A DNA stretch of 64,000 bases, from assembly GCF_030372105.1 (NCBI RefSeq), contig NZ_JAUDBQ010000004.1:186001-250000 (forward strand), given 5' to 3'. Under the pieces are notes generated by a model, which was not told the DNA's origin, did no database searches, and saw only the letters and a program-made list of their open reading frames with translations. Below, piece by piece: positions 1-9,043 of this stretch (its first letter is position 1; every line of letters starts with the position of its first letter). The position numbers and the translations under genes were made by a program. This DNA comes from Cellulomonas cellasea (lineage in GTDB: Bacteria > Actinomycetota > Actinomycetes > Actinomycetales > Cellulomonadaceae).

Positions 1-117
1 GCCGGCTACGTCCGGGTGCCCCAGGACGAGCTCGGGCGCATCGTGGAGGACGTGCTGGACGAGCGTCGCGAGCAGCATCGCCGCGACCGCCGCGAGACGG
101 AGGACTCCGACCGATGA
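1..117 (+). CDS. prcB: Proteasome beta subunit, C-terminal fragment
   Basis: The first 38 codons in frame 1 are open to a TGA at 115-117 and give a highly charged tail rich in Arg, Glu and Asp. The gene is cut by the window edge, so its catalytic N-terminal Thr cannot be seen. The call rests on position: the stop overlaps the prcA start in an ATGA arrangement, and prcB-prcA-pafA is the usual actinobacterial order. The beta subunit would form the proteolytic inner rings of the 20S proteasome that degrades pupylated proteins. The fragment itself carries no diagnostic motif. Confidence 0.8.
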   Translation, partial: AGYVRVPQDELGRIVEDVLDERREQHRRDRRETEDSDR

Positions 118-827
118 GCATGCCGTTCTACGTCTCGCCCGAGCAGCTCATGAAGGACCGGGCCGACTACGCGCGCAAGGGCATCGCCCGCGGCCGGTCG
201 GTCGTGGTGCTGCAATACGAGGACGGGATCGCGTTCGCCACGGAGAACCCGTCCCGCGCGCTGCACAAGATCTCGGAGATCTACGACCGGATCGCGTTCG
301 CGGCGGTCGGCAAGTACAACGAATTCGAGAACCTGCGGGTGGCGGGCGTGCGCTACGCGGACCTGCGCGGGTACTCCTACGACCGCAAGGACGTGAACGC
401 CCGGGGGCTGGCGAACGCATACGCGCAGACGCTGGGGACGGTGTTCACCACCGAGTCCAAGCCCCTCGAGGTCGAGCTGGTCGTGGCGGAGGTGGCGGAC
501 ACCCCGGCCGGGGACCAGATCTACCGGCTGTCCTATGACGGCTCGGTGGCCGACGAGCACGGGTACGGCTACGTGGTGATGGGCGGCCAGGCCGAGCGCC
601 TGGGAACCGTCCTCGCCGAGGAGTGGCGGGCGGGGATGTCCCTGCCCGAGGTGCTCTCGGTGGCCGTCAGGGTGCTCGGATCGACGGGCGAGGGCGAGCC
701 GCAGGAGATCCCGGCCAGCCAGCTCGAGGTCGCGGTGCTCGACCGGACCCGGCCCAGGCGCGCGTTCCGCCGGCTGACCGGCCCGGTGCTCGAGGACCTG
801 CTCGCGATGGCGCCGCCGAGCTCATGA
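114..827 (+). CDS. prcA: Proteasome alpha subunit
   Basis: The 237-residue protein opens with [20 protein letters not shown], the typical actinobacterial PrcA start, and carries [14 protein letters not shown] and [20 protein letters not shown], hallmarks of the alpha fold. Alpha subunits form the outer gating rings of the 20S core and dock the Mpa/ARC ATPase. The ATG lies inside the prcB stop (ATGA), so the two subunits are translationally coupled, which suits equal stoichiometry. A second in-frame ATG two codons downstream is an alternative start. pafA follows after 46 bases. Length and sequence are normal for the family. Confidence 0.95.
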   Translation: MSMPFYVSPEQLMKDRADYARKGIARGRSVVVLQYEDGIAFATENPSRALHKISEIYDRIAFAAVGKYNEFENLRVAGVRYADLRGYSYDRKDVNARGLANAYAQTLGTVFTTESKPLEVELVVAEVADTPAGDQIYRLSYDGSVADEHGYGYVVMGGQAERLGTVLAEEWRAGMSLPEVLSVAVRVLGSTGEGEPQEIPASQLEVAVLDRTRPRRAFRRLTGPVLEDLLAMAPPSS

Positions 828-873
828 GCCGTCGGCTCGCATGCAGGGCAGTCTGACCACAGGGGGGCGAACG

Positions 874-2235
874 ATGGACCGTCGGATCTTCGGGTTGGAG
901 ACGGAGTACGGCGTCACGTGCGCGTCGGACGACGGGCGTGGCCTGTCCGCCGACGAGGTCGCGCGCTACCTGTTCCGCAAGGTGGTCTCGTGGGGCAGGT
1001 CGTCGAACGTGTTCCTGCGCAACGGGTCGCGGCTGTACCTCGACGTGGGCTCGCACCCGGAGTACGCGACGGCCGAGTGCGACGACGTGCGCCAGCTCGT
1101 CGCGCATGACCGGGGCGGCGAGCGGATCCTCGAGGGCCTGGTGCAGGACGCCCAGCAACGCCTGGAGCACGAGGGCCTGACGGGCCGCATCCACCTGTTC
1201 AAGAACAACACCGACTCGGCGGGCAACTCCTACGGCTGCCACGAGAACTACCTGGTGCGCCGGCAGGGCGACTTCGCGCGGCTGTCGGACGTGCTGGTGC
1301 CGTTCCTCATCACCCGCCAGGTGCTCACCGGCGCCGGGAAGGTGCTCACGACGCCGCGGGGCGCCGTCTACTGCCTCTCGCAGCGCGCCGACCACATCTG
1401 GGAGGCGGTGTCGAGCGCGACGACGCGGTCGCGCCCCATCATCAACACACGGGACGAGCCGCATGCCGACGCCGAGCACTACCGGCGGCTGCACGTGATC
1501 GTCGGCGACTCGTCGATGTCGGAGACGACGACCCTGCTGAAGGTGGGGTCCACGGACCTCATCCTGCGGATGATCGAGGCGGGCATGCCCATGCGGGACA
1601 TGGCCCTGGAGAACCCGATCCGCGCGATCCGCGACATCAGCCATGACATGACGGGCAAGCGGCCTGTGGTGATGGCCAATGGGCACACGGTCACGGCCGT
1701 CGACCTGCAGGAGGAGTACCTCGCACGGGTCAAGGACTTCGTGGACCGGGAGGTCGGGCCGACACCCGTGGTCAAGCAGGTGATCGACCTGTGGGAGCGC
1801 GGGCTGCGGGCGCTGCGCACGGGGGATCTGGCGCTGGTGGAGCGCGAGCTCGACTGGGTGATCAAGTACCGGCTGATCGAGCGCTACCGCGCCAAGCACG
1901 GCCTCGACCTGTCCGACGCGCGGGTCGCGCGGCTCGACCTGGCGTACCACGACATCTCCCGCACCGAGGGCCTGTACAACCTCCTCGCGGCGCGCGGCCT
2001 CGTCGAGCGGGTCACCACCGACCTGGAGGTCTTCGAGGCGACGGCGGTGCCCCCGCAGACCACCCGGGCGAAGCTGCGCGGCGACTTCGTGCGCAAGGCG
2101 CAGGAGGCCCGACGGGACTACACCGTCGACTGGGTGCACCTCAAGCTCAACGACCAAGCGCAGCGGACTGTGCTGTGCAAGGACCCCTTCCGCAACGTCG
2201 ACGAGCGCGTCGAGAGGCTCATCGAGTCCATGTGA
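874..2235 (+). CDS. pafA: Pup--protein ligase
   Basis: The 453-residue protein starts [16 protein letters not shown], the signature N-terminus of PafA, with the catalytic acidic residue and ATP/Mg ligands in LETEYGV. Further family segments are [20 protein letters not shown] and the C-terminal substrate domain. PafA attaches the deamidated Pup C-terminus to lysines of target proteins and so marks them for the proteasome. I chose the ATG at 874 because AGGGGGG lies at 861-867 and the protein then begins at the conserved residues; an upstream in-frame ATG at 841 has no comparable site. The genes for Pup, Dop and Mpa are not in the window and are probably upstream. Confidence 0.96.
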   Translation: MDRRIFGLETEYGVTCASDDGRGLSADEVARYLFRKVVSWGRSSNVFLRNGSRLYLDVGSHPEYATAECDDVRQLVAHDRGGERILEGLVQDAQQRLEHEGLTGRIHLFKNNTDSAGNSYGCHENYLVRRQGDFARLSDVLVPFLITRQVLTGAGKVLTTPRGAVYCLSQRADHIWEAVSSATTRSRPIINTRDEPHADAEHYRRLHVIVGDSSMSETTTLLKVGSTDLILRMIEAGMPMRDMALENPIRAIRDISHDMTGKRPVVMANGHTVTAVDLQEEYLARVKDFVDREVGPTPVVKQVIDLWERGLRALRTGDLALVERELDWVIKYRLIERYRAKHGLDLSDARVARLDLAYHDISRTEGLYNLLAARGLVERVTTDLEVFEATAVPPQTTRAKLRGDFVRKAQEARRDYTVDWVHLKLNDQAQRTVLCKDPFRNVDERVERLIESM

Positions 2236-2274
2236 TCGTCGTGGACCTCCGCAGGGCGCCCAGCGCCCGCCCCG

Positions 2275-2280
2275 TACAGT
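2275..2280 (+). promoter_or_regulatory. Candidate -10 element for the FKBP gene
   Basis: TACAGT lies 28 bases before the GTG of the FKBP lipoprotein gene and just after pafA. It fits the actinobacterial TANNNT -10 consensus. No convincing -35 hexamer is visible, so this rests on the hexamer and its position alone. Confidence 0.35.
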
Positions 2281-2308
2281 GGGCCGGATCCACGACGGAA
2301 GGACGACT

Positions 2309-3187
2309 GTGCGACGTCACGTTGTCGCGTGCTTCGCGGCCGCGATGCTGCTGCTCACCGGCTGTGTGGCCACGCCGGACGACCCGCCGGAGGTGGTGGT
2401 CACCGGGACGGCCGGCGAGAAGCCGACGGTGACGTACCGCACGCCGCTGTCGGTCAGCGAGACGCTGACCCAGGAGGTCTGGCCCGGCACCGGCCCCGAG
2501 CTCGTCGAGGGCAGCCCGGTGCTCGTGGACTTCTGGCTGGAGAACGCCACGGACGCGAGCGTCGTCACGGAGAGCTACTCGACGAACCCCACGCCGCGCG
2601 TGCTGACGGCCGAGGACCTCGGCAAGGACCTCTACGAGATGCTGCGCGGCCAGCGCGTCGGCGCACGGTTGGTGCAGGTCAGCCCTGCGCCCGGCAGCGG
2701 CGCGGCCAACTACCCGACGGTCACGGTGATCGACGTGCTCAACACCCGCGCCGACGGGGAGCCGCTGGCGCCCCGCGAGGACCTGCCCACGGTGACGTTG
2801 GCGGAGAACGGCGCCCCGTCGATCTCACCGTCGGAGACGGAGCCGCCCACCGACCTGGTCGTCCAGCCGCTGCTGCGCGGCACCGGCCAGCAGGTGGCCG
2901 AGGGCGACACCATCACCGTGCAGTACACGGGGTTCTCGTGGACGTCCGGCGAGCCGTTCGACACCAGCTGGACCAACGGCGTGCCGTGGACCTTCCGGCT
3001 CGACAGCGTGCCCGCGTGGTCGGCGCTCGTGGAGCAGCCGGTCGGCAGCCAGGTGATGCTCGTGGTGCCGCCGAGCTACCCGATGCGCGCCACCGAGAGC
3101 GAAGAGCTCGCCGGCCAGACCATCGTGTTCGTGATCGACATCCTGGCCACGGGCCCCGCGTCCGGCGCCGGCGGGACGGGAGGCTGA
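2309..3187 (+). CDS. FKBP-type peptidyl-prolyl isomerase lipoprotein
   Basis: The 292-residue protein has a short basic N-terminus, a hydrophobic stretch and the lipobox LLLTGC, with Cys at about residue 19, so it should be an exported lipoprotein. The C-terminal third is a recognisable FKBP domain: [23 protein letters not shown] and a PAW in place of the usual IPGW. Residues about 50-160 look like a second, degenerate FKBP repeat without the active-site aromatics. The GTG at 2309 has GGAAGGA five bases upstream and puts the lipobox at the usual distance. It likely aids folding of secreted proteins. The stop is one base from the hisF start. Confidence 0.9.
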   Translation: MRRHVVACFAAAMLLLTGCVATPDDPPEVVVTGTAGEKPTVTYRTPLSVSETLTQEVWPGTGPELVEGSPVLVDFWLENATDASVVTESYSTNPTPRVLTAEDLGKDLYEMLRGQRVGARLVQVSPAPGSGAANYPTVTVIDVLNTRADGEPLAPREDLPTVTLAENGAPSISPSETEPPTDLVVQPLLRGTGQQVAEGDTITVQYTGFSWTSGEPFDTSWTNGVPWTFRLDSVPAWSALVEQPVGSQVMLVVPPSYPMRATESEELAGQTIVFVIDILATGPASGAGGTGG

Positions 3188-3188
3188 C

Positions 3189-3959
3189 ATGGGAGTCGCG
3201 CTGCGGGTCATCCCGTGCCTGGACGTGGACGCGGGCCGCGTCGTCAAGGGCGTCAACTTCGAGAACCTGCGCGACGCCGGCGACCCGGTGGAGCTCGCGC
3301 ACCGCTACGACGCCGAGGGCGCCGACGAGCTGACCTTCCTCGACGTGTCGGCCTCGTCCGGCAACCGCGAGACCACCTACGACGTGGTGCGCCGCACCGC
3401 CGAGGAGGTGTTCGTCCCGCTGACGGTCGGCGGCGGCGTCCGGACCACCGATGACGTCGACAGGCTGCTGCGGGCGGGCGCGGACAAGGTGGGCGTCAAC
3501 ACGGCGGCCATCGCGCGCCCCGAGCTGATCGCCGAGATCGCCCAGCGGTTCGGCAGCCAGGTGCTCGTGCTGTCCGTCGACGCGCGCCGGGTCACCGGCG
3601 ACGTGCGCACCGACTCGGGCTACGAGGTGACCACGCACGGCGGTCGCACCGGCACCGGCATCGACGCGGTGGAGTGGGCGGCGCGCGCCGCCGAGTTGGG
3701 CGCGGGGGAGATCCTGCTCAATTCGATGGACGCCGACGGCACGACTGCGGGCTTCGACCTGGAGATGCTGCGCGATGTGCGCCGCGAGGTGCGGGTGCCG
3801 TTGATCGCGAGCGGTGGGGCGGGGACGCCCGAGCACTTCGTGGAGGCCGCCCGAGCCGGCGCCGACGCCGTGCTCGCCGCGAGCGTGTTCCACTTCGGCG
3901 CGCTCACGGTGGGGCAGGTCAAGGACCACCTGCGGGCGGCCGGGATCACCGTCCGCTAG
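3189..3959 (+). CDS. hisF: Imidazole glycerol phosphate synthase, cyclase subunit
   Basis: The 256-residue (beta-alpha)8 barrel starts [20 protein letters not shown]. It holds the catalytic Asp in IPCLDVD, the second catalytic Asp in LSVDARR, and the phosphate-binding loops [11 protein letters not shown] and [12 protein letters not shown]. HisF takes ammonia from the HisH glutaminase and converts PRFAR into imidazole glycerol phosphate and AICAR, the branch point of histidine and purine synthesis. It begins one base after the FKBP stop, so co-transcription is likely. hisH and hisA are not in the window; hisI lies about 4.6 kb downstream. Confidence 0.97.
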   Translation: MGVALRVIPCLDVDAGRVVKGVNFENLRDAGDPVELAHRYDAEGADELTFLDVSASSGNRETTYDVVRRTAEEVFVPLTVGGGVRTTDDVDRLLRAGADKVGVNTAAIARPELIAEIAQRFGSQVLVLSVDARRVTGDVRTDSGYEVTTHGGRTGTGIDAVEWAARAAELGAGEILLNSMDADGTTAGFDLEMLRDVRREVRVPLIASGGAGTPEHFVEAARAGADAVLAASVFHFGALTVGQVKDHLRAAGITVR

Positions 3960-3988
3960 GGCAGCCCCCAGCCCTCAGTCGCGGCCTC

Positions 3989-4636
3989 TCAGCCGCCGGG
4001 CAGCAGGTCGCGCACCGCGTCGACCGCGTGCGGCGCGCCGTCGAGCGTCACGTCGGCCGCCGCGCCGCGCCCGAAGGCGTGCAGCACCAGCTCGGAGACA
4101 GCGCCGCGCACCACGACGGCGCCCTGGTCGCCGGTGGGCCTGCGCACAGCGCGCCGCACGCCGTCGGGGCGGACGAGCACGACCCCCGCGCCTGAGCGCC
4201 GGTAGGCCAACGGGGCCATGCGCAGCAGCTGGCGCCACAGCGCCTCGGAGCGGTCGGGGTCGAGCCCGCGCGGGGCGGCGTGGCCGTCGCCGCGGCGCAC
4301 GTCCTCGGTGTGGACGAAGAACTCGAGCACGTTGGCGAGCTCGGCGCCCCAGGCGAGCGGATGCCACGGGCGGGGGCCCTCGGCGATCTGCTCGAGGAGG
4401 GCCTCGAAGCCTGGCGCGGTGGCGCCCTGGGCCGCGGCGTCCTCGATGGCCTGGTCGGCGCGCTCCGCCAGCGGCCCGCCGAGCCCGGCCGGCACGACGA
4501 GCGAGCGCTCGCGCAGCACGACGTGCGCGGCGAGGTGGCGGGTGCGCCAGCCGGCGCACAGCGTGGGCGCGTCGGGCCCGGCCTCGGACAGCGCCTGGAC
4601 CAGGTCTGCGCGCTCGAGCGCGTGCCACGTCGTCAT
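3989..4636 (-). CDS. TIGR03085-type DinB-like metal-binding protein
   Basis: The 215-residue protein matches the actinobacterial family related to mycothiol-dependent maleylpyruvate isomerases. It has a four-helix DinB-like N-terminus with TLCAGWRTRHLAAHVVLRER, an EFFVHTEDVRRG segment whose histidines fit metal binding, and a C-terminal SCP2-like portion ending VRDLLPGG. These proteins are presumed metal-dependent, thiol-linked enzymes, and no substrate is known here. I preferred the inner Met (MTTWHALERADLV) because a GACGAT box sits exactly six bases upstream. It is convergent with hisF and divergent from the ABC exporter. Confidence 0.8.
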   Translation of the reverse strand: MTTWHALERADLVQALSEAGPDAPTLCAGWRTRHLAAHVVLRERSLVVPAGLGGPLAERADQAIEDAAAQGATAPGFEALLEQIAEGPRPWHPLAWGAELANVLEFFVHTEDVRRGDGHAAPRGLDPDRSEALWRQLLRMAPLAYRRSGAGVVLVRPDGVRRAVRRPTGDQGAVVVRGAVSELVLHAFGRGAAADVTLDGAPHAVDAVRDLLPGG

Positions 4637-4642
4637 GCGGGC

Positions 4643-4648
4643 ATCGTC
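4643..4648 (-). promoter_or_regulatory. -10-like box, leaderless start of the DinB-like gene
   Basis: On the minus strand GACGAT ends six bases before the ATG at 4636. No Shine-Dalgarno sequence precedes that ATG, so the transcript would begin at or next to the start codon. Confidence 0.45.
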
Positions 4649-4730
4649 CCACGTCACGAGCCCTCACGGACCGCTGTCGGCGGTGCGTGAGAGGATCCTC
4701 AGATCCCGCCCGCCCCATGGAAGGACCGTT

Positions 4731-6620
4731 GTGCCCGCGCGCCCCGCAGCACCGCGTCAGGTCGCGCTGACCGGATCCCTCGCCCGACGATCGGCCCTCC
4801 TGCTGTGGCAGGGCATAGCCTCCCAGCCGCGCACTTATGTGCTGGCCATCGGCACCTCGGCGGTGTTCGGCGCGTCGACGGTCGCGGTGAGCAGCGTGCT
4901 GGGCGTCGTCACGGACGACGTGGTGGTCCCCGCGCTCAACGGCTCCGCGGAGGCGCGAGAGCGCATCTGGCTCGCCGGGCTCGCCCTGGTCGCCGTCGCG
5001 GTGACCCTGGCGCTGAGCGTCGCCGGCCGCCGCGTGTTCGCGGGCATGGGCGTGGCCGACCAGCAGGCGGGCTTCCGCGCGAAGGTGACCCGCCAGTACC
5101 TGCGGTTGCCCATGTCGTGGCACCGGCGCCACCCCACCGGCCAACTGCTGTCGAACGCGAACGCCGATGTCGAGGCCACCACGTCGGTGTTCAACCCATT
5201 GCCCTTCGCGCTGGGCGTGGTGGTGATGATCGGCGTCGCGGCGGTGCAGCTGCTGCGCACCGACGTGTGGCTCGCGTTGGCCGCGCTCGTCGTGCTGCCG
5301 CTGGCCATGGTCGCGAACGTGGTCTTCGAGCGGAAGATGTCCCCGGCGGTCACCCGCGCCCAGCAGCTCCGCGCGGAGGTCTCGGACATCGCGCATGAGA
5401 GCTTCGAGGGCGCGCTGCTGGTCAAGTCGCTCGGCGCGGAGGACCGCGAGGAGCGTCGGTTCACGGCGAGCGCGCAGACGCTGCGGGACGCGAACATCAA
5501 GGTGGGCGTGATCCGCGCGTTCTTCGACCCGACCATCGACGCGCTGCCGGGCTTGGGGACCTTGCTGCTCCTGCTGGTCGGCGCGATGCGGGCCGCCGAC
5601 AACGCGGTGAGCACCGGCGACATCGTCTCGGCCGCCTACCTGCTGACCCTCATGGCCGTGCCGGTGCGCGCGTTCGGCTGGGTGCTGGGCGACCTGCCGC
5701 GCGCGCTAGTCGGCCACGACCGGGTCGCGCGGGTGCTCGACTCGACCAGCGCGCTCGAGCCGGGCGAGGGCGACCTGCCCCGCACCGCCGAGGGCGCGCA
5801 CGTCTCGATGCGCCAGGTGGGCGTCAGCGTGCCGGCCGGCGGCGGTTCCGCCGAGCTGCTGGCGGAGGTGGACCTCGACCTCGCGCCGGGCCGCACCGTC
5901 GCGCTGGTGGGCCCCACCGGGGCCGGCAAGACGACGCTGGCCTCGATGCTCAGCCGGTTGATCGACCCGTCGAGCGGCGTGGTCGAGATCGACGGCCACG
6001 ACCTGCGCGACCTGCGCGCCGAGGCGATCACCTCGCAGGTGGCGCTCGTGGCGCAGACGACCTTCGTGTTCGAGGACACGGTGCGGGGCAACGTCACCCT
6101 CGCGGACGTCGCCGAGCCCGGGGCGCCGAGCGACGAGGAGGTCTGGGCGGCGCTGCGGCTCGCCCGGGTGGACGACGTGGTCAGGGCCCTGCCAGGCGGC
6201 CTCGACGCGCCGCTGGGCGAGCGAGGGTCCAACCTGTCCGGCGGCCAGCGGCAGCGGCTCGCGCTGGCCCGCGCGCTGGTGCGGCGGCCGCGGCTGCTCG
6301 TGCTGGACGACGCGACGTCGGCCGTCGACCCCGGCGTCGAGCAGCAGATCCTCACCGGGCTGCGCGCCGCGGCCTCCGCCGGCGATGGAGCGGTGTCGCC
6401 GACTGTGCTGATGGTGGCGTACCGGATGTCCTCGGTGAGCCTCGCCGACGAGGTGGTGCACCTCGAGGGCGGCCGCGTGGTCGACCGCGGCACGCATGCC
6501 GAGCTGCTGGCCCGCGACCCCGGGTACCGCGAGCTCGCCACCGCCTACGAGCAGGAGTCGGCCCGCCGCGCCGCGGAGCTGGACGAGTCCGCCGAGCTGC
6601 CGACCGGAGGACTCCGATGA
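4731..6620 (+). CDS. ABC exporter half-transporter, degenerate-site subunit
   Basis: The 629-residue protein has a six-helix transmembrane domain (about residues 20-310) and a nucleotide-binding domain with Walker A GPTGAGKTT, signature LSGGQRQR and Walker B LLVLDDATSAVD. The residue that should be the catalytic Glu is Asp, and the switch histidine is replaced by Tyr (VAYRMSS). These changes are typical of the degenerate half of heterodimeric exporters. GTG at 4731 follows GGAAGGA by five bases. The stop overlaps the next gene as ATGA, so the two halves are made together. The substrate is unknown; multidrug or lipid-like compounds are usual for the class. Confidence 0.93.
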   Translation: MPARPAAPRQVALTGSLARRSALLLWQGIASQPRTYVLAIGTSAVFGASTVAVSSVLGVVTDDVVVPALNGSAEARERIWLAGLALVAVAVTLALSVAGRRVFAGMGVADQQAGFRAKVTRQYLRLPMSWHRRHPTGQLLSNANADVEATTSVFNPLPFALGVVVMIGVAAVQLLRTDVWLALAALVVLPLAMVANVVFERKMSPAVTRAQQLRAEVSDIAHESFEGALLVKSLGAEDREERRFTASAQTLRDANIKVGVIRAFFDPTIDALPGLGTLLLLLVGAMRAADNAVSTGDIVSAAYLLTLMAVPVRAFGWVLGDLPRALVGHDRVARVLDSTSALEPGEGDLPRTAEGAHVSMRQVGVSVPAGGGSAELLAEVDLDLAPGRTVALVGPTGAGKTTLASMLSRLIDPSSGVVEIDGHDLRDLRAEAITSQVALVAQTTFVFEDTVRGNVTLADVAEPGAPSDEEVWAALRLARVDDVVRALPGGLDAPLGERGSNLSGGQRQRLALARALVRRPRLLVLDDATSAVDPGVEQQILTGLRAAASAGDGAVSPTVLMVAYRMSSVSLADEVVHLEGGRVVDRGTHAELLARDPGYRELATAYEQESARRAAELDESAELPTGGLR

Positions 6621-8470
6621 CCGCCCCCGCCGCCACCGAGCCCACCACGTCGGCCCCCGCGACGCCGCACGGAGCCGATCACCGCATCGGCGCCTCGACA
6701 CTCGGCGTCTGGAGCACGCTGCGGCGCGGCGTGCAGGTCTCCCCGGAGCTGCTCGACGGCATCGCGCTCACCCTGCTGCTGGCGCTGCTCGCCGCGACCG
6801 GGCGCATCGTGGTGCCGATCGCGGTGCAGCAGACCATCGACACCGGGATCCTGGCGGCCGACGGCCCCGACGTCCGGCGCGTGCTCACGCTCGTCGCGCT
6901 CGCGGTGGTCGGCCTGCTGGCCGGCGCCGCCTGCTCGGCGCTGGTCAACGTGCGGCTCTTCCGGGCCAGCGAGCGCGGCCTGCTGGCCCTGCGGGTGCGG
7001 GCGTTCCGGCACGTGCACGACCTGTCGGTGCTGACCCAGAACACCGAGCGGCGCGGGTCGCTCGTCTCGCGCGTCACCTCGGACGTCGACACGATCTCGA
7101 TGTTCGTCCAGTGGGGCGGCATCATGCTGCTCGTCTCGCTGCTGCAGCTCACCGTCGCGACGGCGCTCATGGCCGTCTACTCATGGCAGCTGACGATCCT
7201 CGTCTGGCTGTGCTTCCTGCCGCTGATGGTGGCGCTCGGGCCGCTGCAGAAGCGCGTCAACGCCGCGTACACCGCTGTCCGCGAGCAGATCGGCGCGATG
7301 CTCGGCGCGATCTCCGAGGCCGTCGTGGGCGCCGAGACGATCCGCGCGTACGGCGTGCAGGCCCGCACCCAGCGCAAGATCGACCGCGCGATCCGTGGCA
7401 CGCGCAACGCCATGGTGCGCGCGCAGAACACCGTCGCCCTCGTGTTCTCCAGTGGCGTGCTGGTGGCGAACCTGGTGCTCGCCGCCGTCGTGGTGGGCGG
7501 CACCTATCTGGGCATCGCGGGCGACCTGAGCGTCGGGCGGCTGCTGGCCTTCCTGTTCCTGGTGCAGCTCTTCACCGGCCCCGTGCAGATGGCCACCGAG
7601 GTGCTCAACGAGCTGCAGAACGCCGTGGCGGGCTGGCGCCGCGTCCTGGCCGTCATCGAGACCCCGGTCAGCGTCGTCGACGCGGGCCCCGACGCGCCGC
7701 GCTCAGCGCGCGGCCCCGCTGCTGTGACGCTGCGGGATGTGGGCTTCGCGTACCCGGGCGGCCCGCCGGTCTTGCACGGCGTGGACCTCGAGCTGCCCGC
7801 CCGCACCTCCGTCGCCGTGGTCGGCGCGACCGGCTCGGGGAAGACGACGATGGCCAAGCTCGTCGGCAGGCTCATGGACCCGACGTCGGGCCAGGTGCTG
7901 CTCGACGGGGTGGACGTGCGCGAGATCGGGCTGGCGAACCTGCGCGAGCGGGTCGTGATGGTGCCCCAGGAGGGGTTCCTGTTCGACACGACCCTCGGGG
8001 AGAACATCGCCCTGGGGATGCGCGGCGTCGACGCGCCCACCCCCGAGGCATGGGAGCCGGCAGCGCGCGGCGCACTCGTGGAACTGGGCCTGGGCGAATG
8101 GCTCGACGAGCTGCCCCAGGGGCTGCGCACGCCTGTGGGCCAGCGCGGGGAGTCGCTGTCGGCGGGGGAGCGCCAGCTCGTGGCCCTCGCGCGGGCCCAC
8201 CTCGCGGGCGCCGACCTGCTCGTGCTGGACGAGGCCACCTCGGCGGTCGACCCGGCCACGGAGGTGCGGATCGCCCGCGCGCTGCGCTCCCTGACCCAGG
8301 GCCGCAGCACCCTGACGATCGCGCACCGGCTGTCCACCGCGGAGGCCGCCGACCTGGTGGTCGTGGTCGACGCCGGCGAGGTCGTCGAAGTGGGCACGCA
8401 CGACGAGCTCGTCGCGCGTGGCGGCGCCTACGCGGGGATGCACGCGAGCTGGGTGTCGCAGACCCGCTGA
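6617..8470 (+). CDS. ABC exporter half-transporter, catalytic subunit
   Basis: The 617-residue partner of the preceding gene has transmembrane helices at roughly 45-320 and an NBD with Walker A GATGSGKTT, Walker B LLVLDEATSAVD and the switch histidine in TIAHRLST. Its signature is LSAGERQ rather than LSGGQ. Paired with the first subunit, its own Walker motifs face the canonical LSGGQ, giving one complete ATPase site, while its altered signature faces the partner's altered Walker B. The 4-base overlap and this complementary decay argue strongly for an obligate heterodimer at the membrane. Confidence 0.94.
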   Translation: MTAPAATEPTTSAPATPHGADHRIGASTLGVWSTLRRGVQVSPELLDGIALTLLLALLAATGRIVVPIAVQQTIDTGILAADGPDVRRVLTLVALAVVGLLAGAACSALVNVRLFRASERGLLALRVRAFRHVHDLSVLTQNTERRGSLVSRVTSDVDTISMFVQWGGIMLLVSLLQLTVATALMAVYSWQLTILVWLCFLPLMVALGPLQKRVNAAYTAVREQIGAMLGAISEAVVGAETIRAYGVQARTQRKIDRAIRGTRNAMVRAQNTVALVFSSGVLVANLVLAAVVVGGTYLGIAGDLSVGRLLAFLFLVQLFTGPVQMATEVLNELQNAVAGWRRVLAVIETPVSVVDAGPDAPRSARGPAAVTLRDVGFAYPGGPPVLHGVDLELPARTSVAVVGATGSGKTTMAKLVGRLMDPTSGQVLLDGVDVREIGLANLRERVVMVPQEGFLFDTTLGENIALGMRGVDAPTPEAWEPAARGALVELGLGEWLDELPQGLRTPVGQRGESLSAGERQLVALARAHLAGADLLVLDEATSAVDPATEVRIARALRSLTQGRSTLTIAHRLSTAEAADLVVVVDAGEVVEVGTHDELVARGGAYAGMHASWVSQTR

Positions 8471-8581
8471 GCCTGCCACCGGCGGCGTCGTGACTGGTCG
8501 CCGCTCGACGGCTGGGCCGCGGTCGATGCCCGGCGGGCGTCCGGGCGTCGGACCGCACGACCGGCCGCCGCGCCTGCGTGG

Positions 8582-8587
8582 GAAGAT
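8582..8587 (+). promoter_or_regulatory. -10-like box, leaderless start of hisI
   Basis: GAAGAT ends exactly six bases before the GTG of hisI at 8594. It fits the NANNNT pattern seen before several other start codons in this window. The six bases between include CAGGG, which could also be read as a weak ribosome binding site. Confidence 0.35.
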
Positions 8588-8593
8588 CCAGGG

Positions 8594-9043
8594 GTGCCCG
8601 CACCGACCTCGCCCACCACGGACCCGACTCCCGGAACCGGCCTCGACCCCGCCGTTGCTGCGCGCCTGCGCCGCGACGCCGCGGGCCTGATCGCCGCCGT
8701 CGTGCAGCAGCACGACACCGGCGAGGTGCTCATGGTCGGTTGGATGGACGACGAGGCGCTGCACCGCACGCTGACGTCGGGCCGCGTCACGTTCTGGAGC
8801 CGATCGCGCCAGGAGTACTGGCGCAAGGGCGACACGTCAGGCCACGCCCAGTACGTGAAGTCCGTCAGCCTGGACTGCGACGGCGACGCGCTGCTCGTGC
8901 GCGTCGACCAGGTCGGCGCGGCGTGCCACACCGGCACGCGCACCTGCTTCGAGGCCGGCGGCGACCTGCCCGCCGTCGTGGGCTGGCGCCCCGAGCCGGA
9001 AGCCGACAGCACATCCGTCCCACCCCACACCCGAGGAGCATGA
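8594..9043 (+). CDS. hisI: Phosphoribosyl-AMP cyclohydrolase
   Basis: The 149-residue protein contains the HisI core [16 protein letters not shown] and [18 protein letters not shown]. The metal site [14 protein letters not shown] is followed by [10 protein letters not shown], whose cysteines and histidine hold zinc. It opens the adenine ring of phosphoribosyl-AMP in the third step of histidine synthesis. It is the stand-alone form without the HisE pyrophosphohydrolase fusion. The stop overlaps trpE by one base (TGATG), so hisI, trpE and the following membrane gene form one coupled unit joining histidine and tryptophan synthesis. Confidence 0.95.
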   Translation: MPAPTSPTTDPTPGTGLDPAVAARLRRDAAGLIAAVVQQHDTGEVLMVGWMDDEALHRTLTSGRVTFWSRSRQEYWRKGDTSGHAQYVKSVSLDCDGDALLVRVDQVGAACHTGTRTCFEAGGDLPAVVGWRPEPEADSTSVPPHTRGA

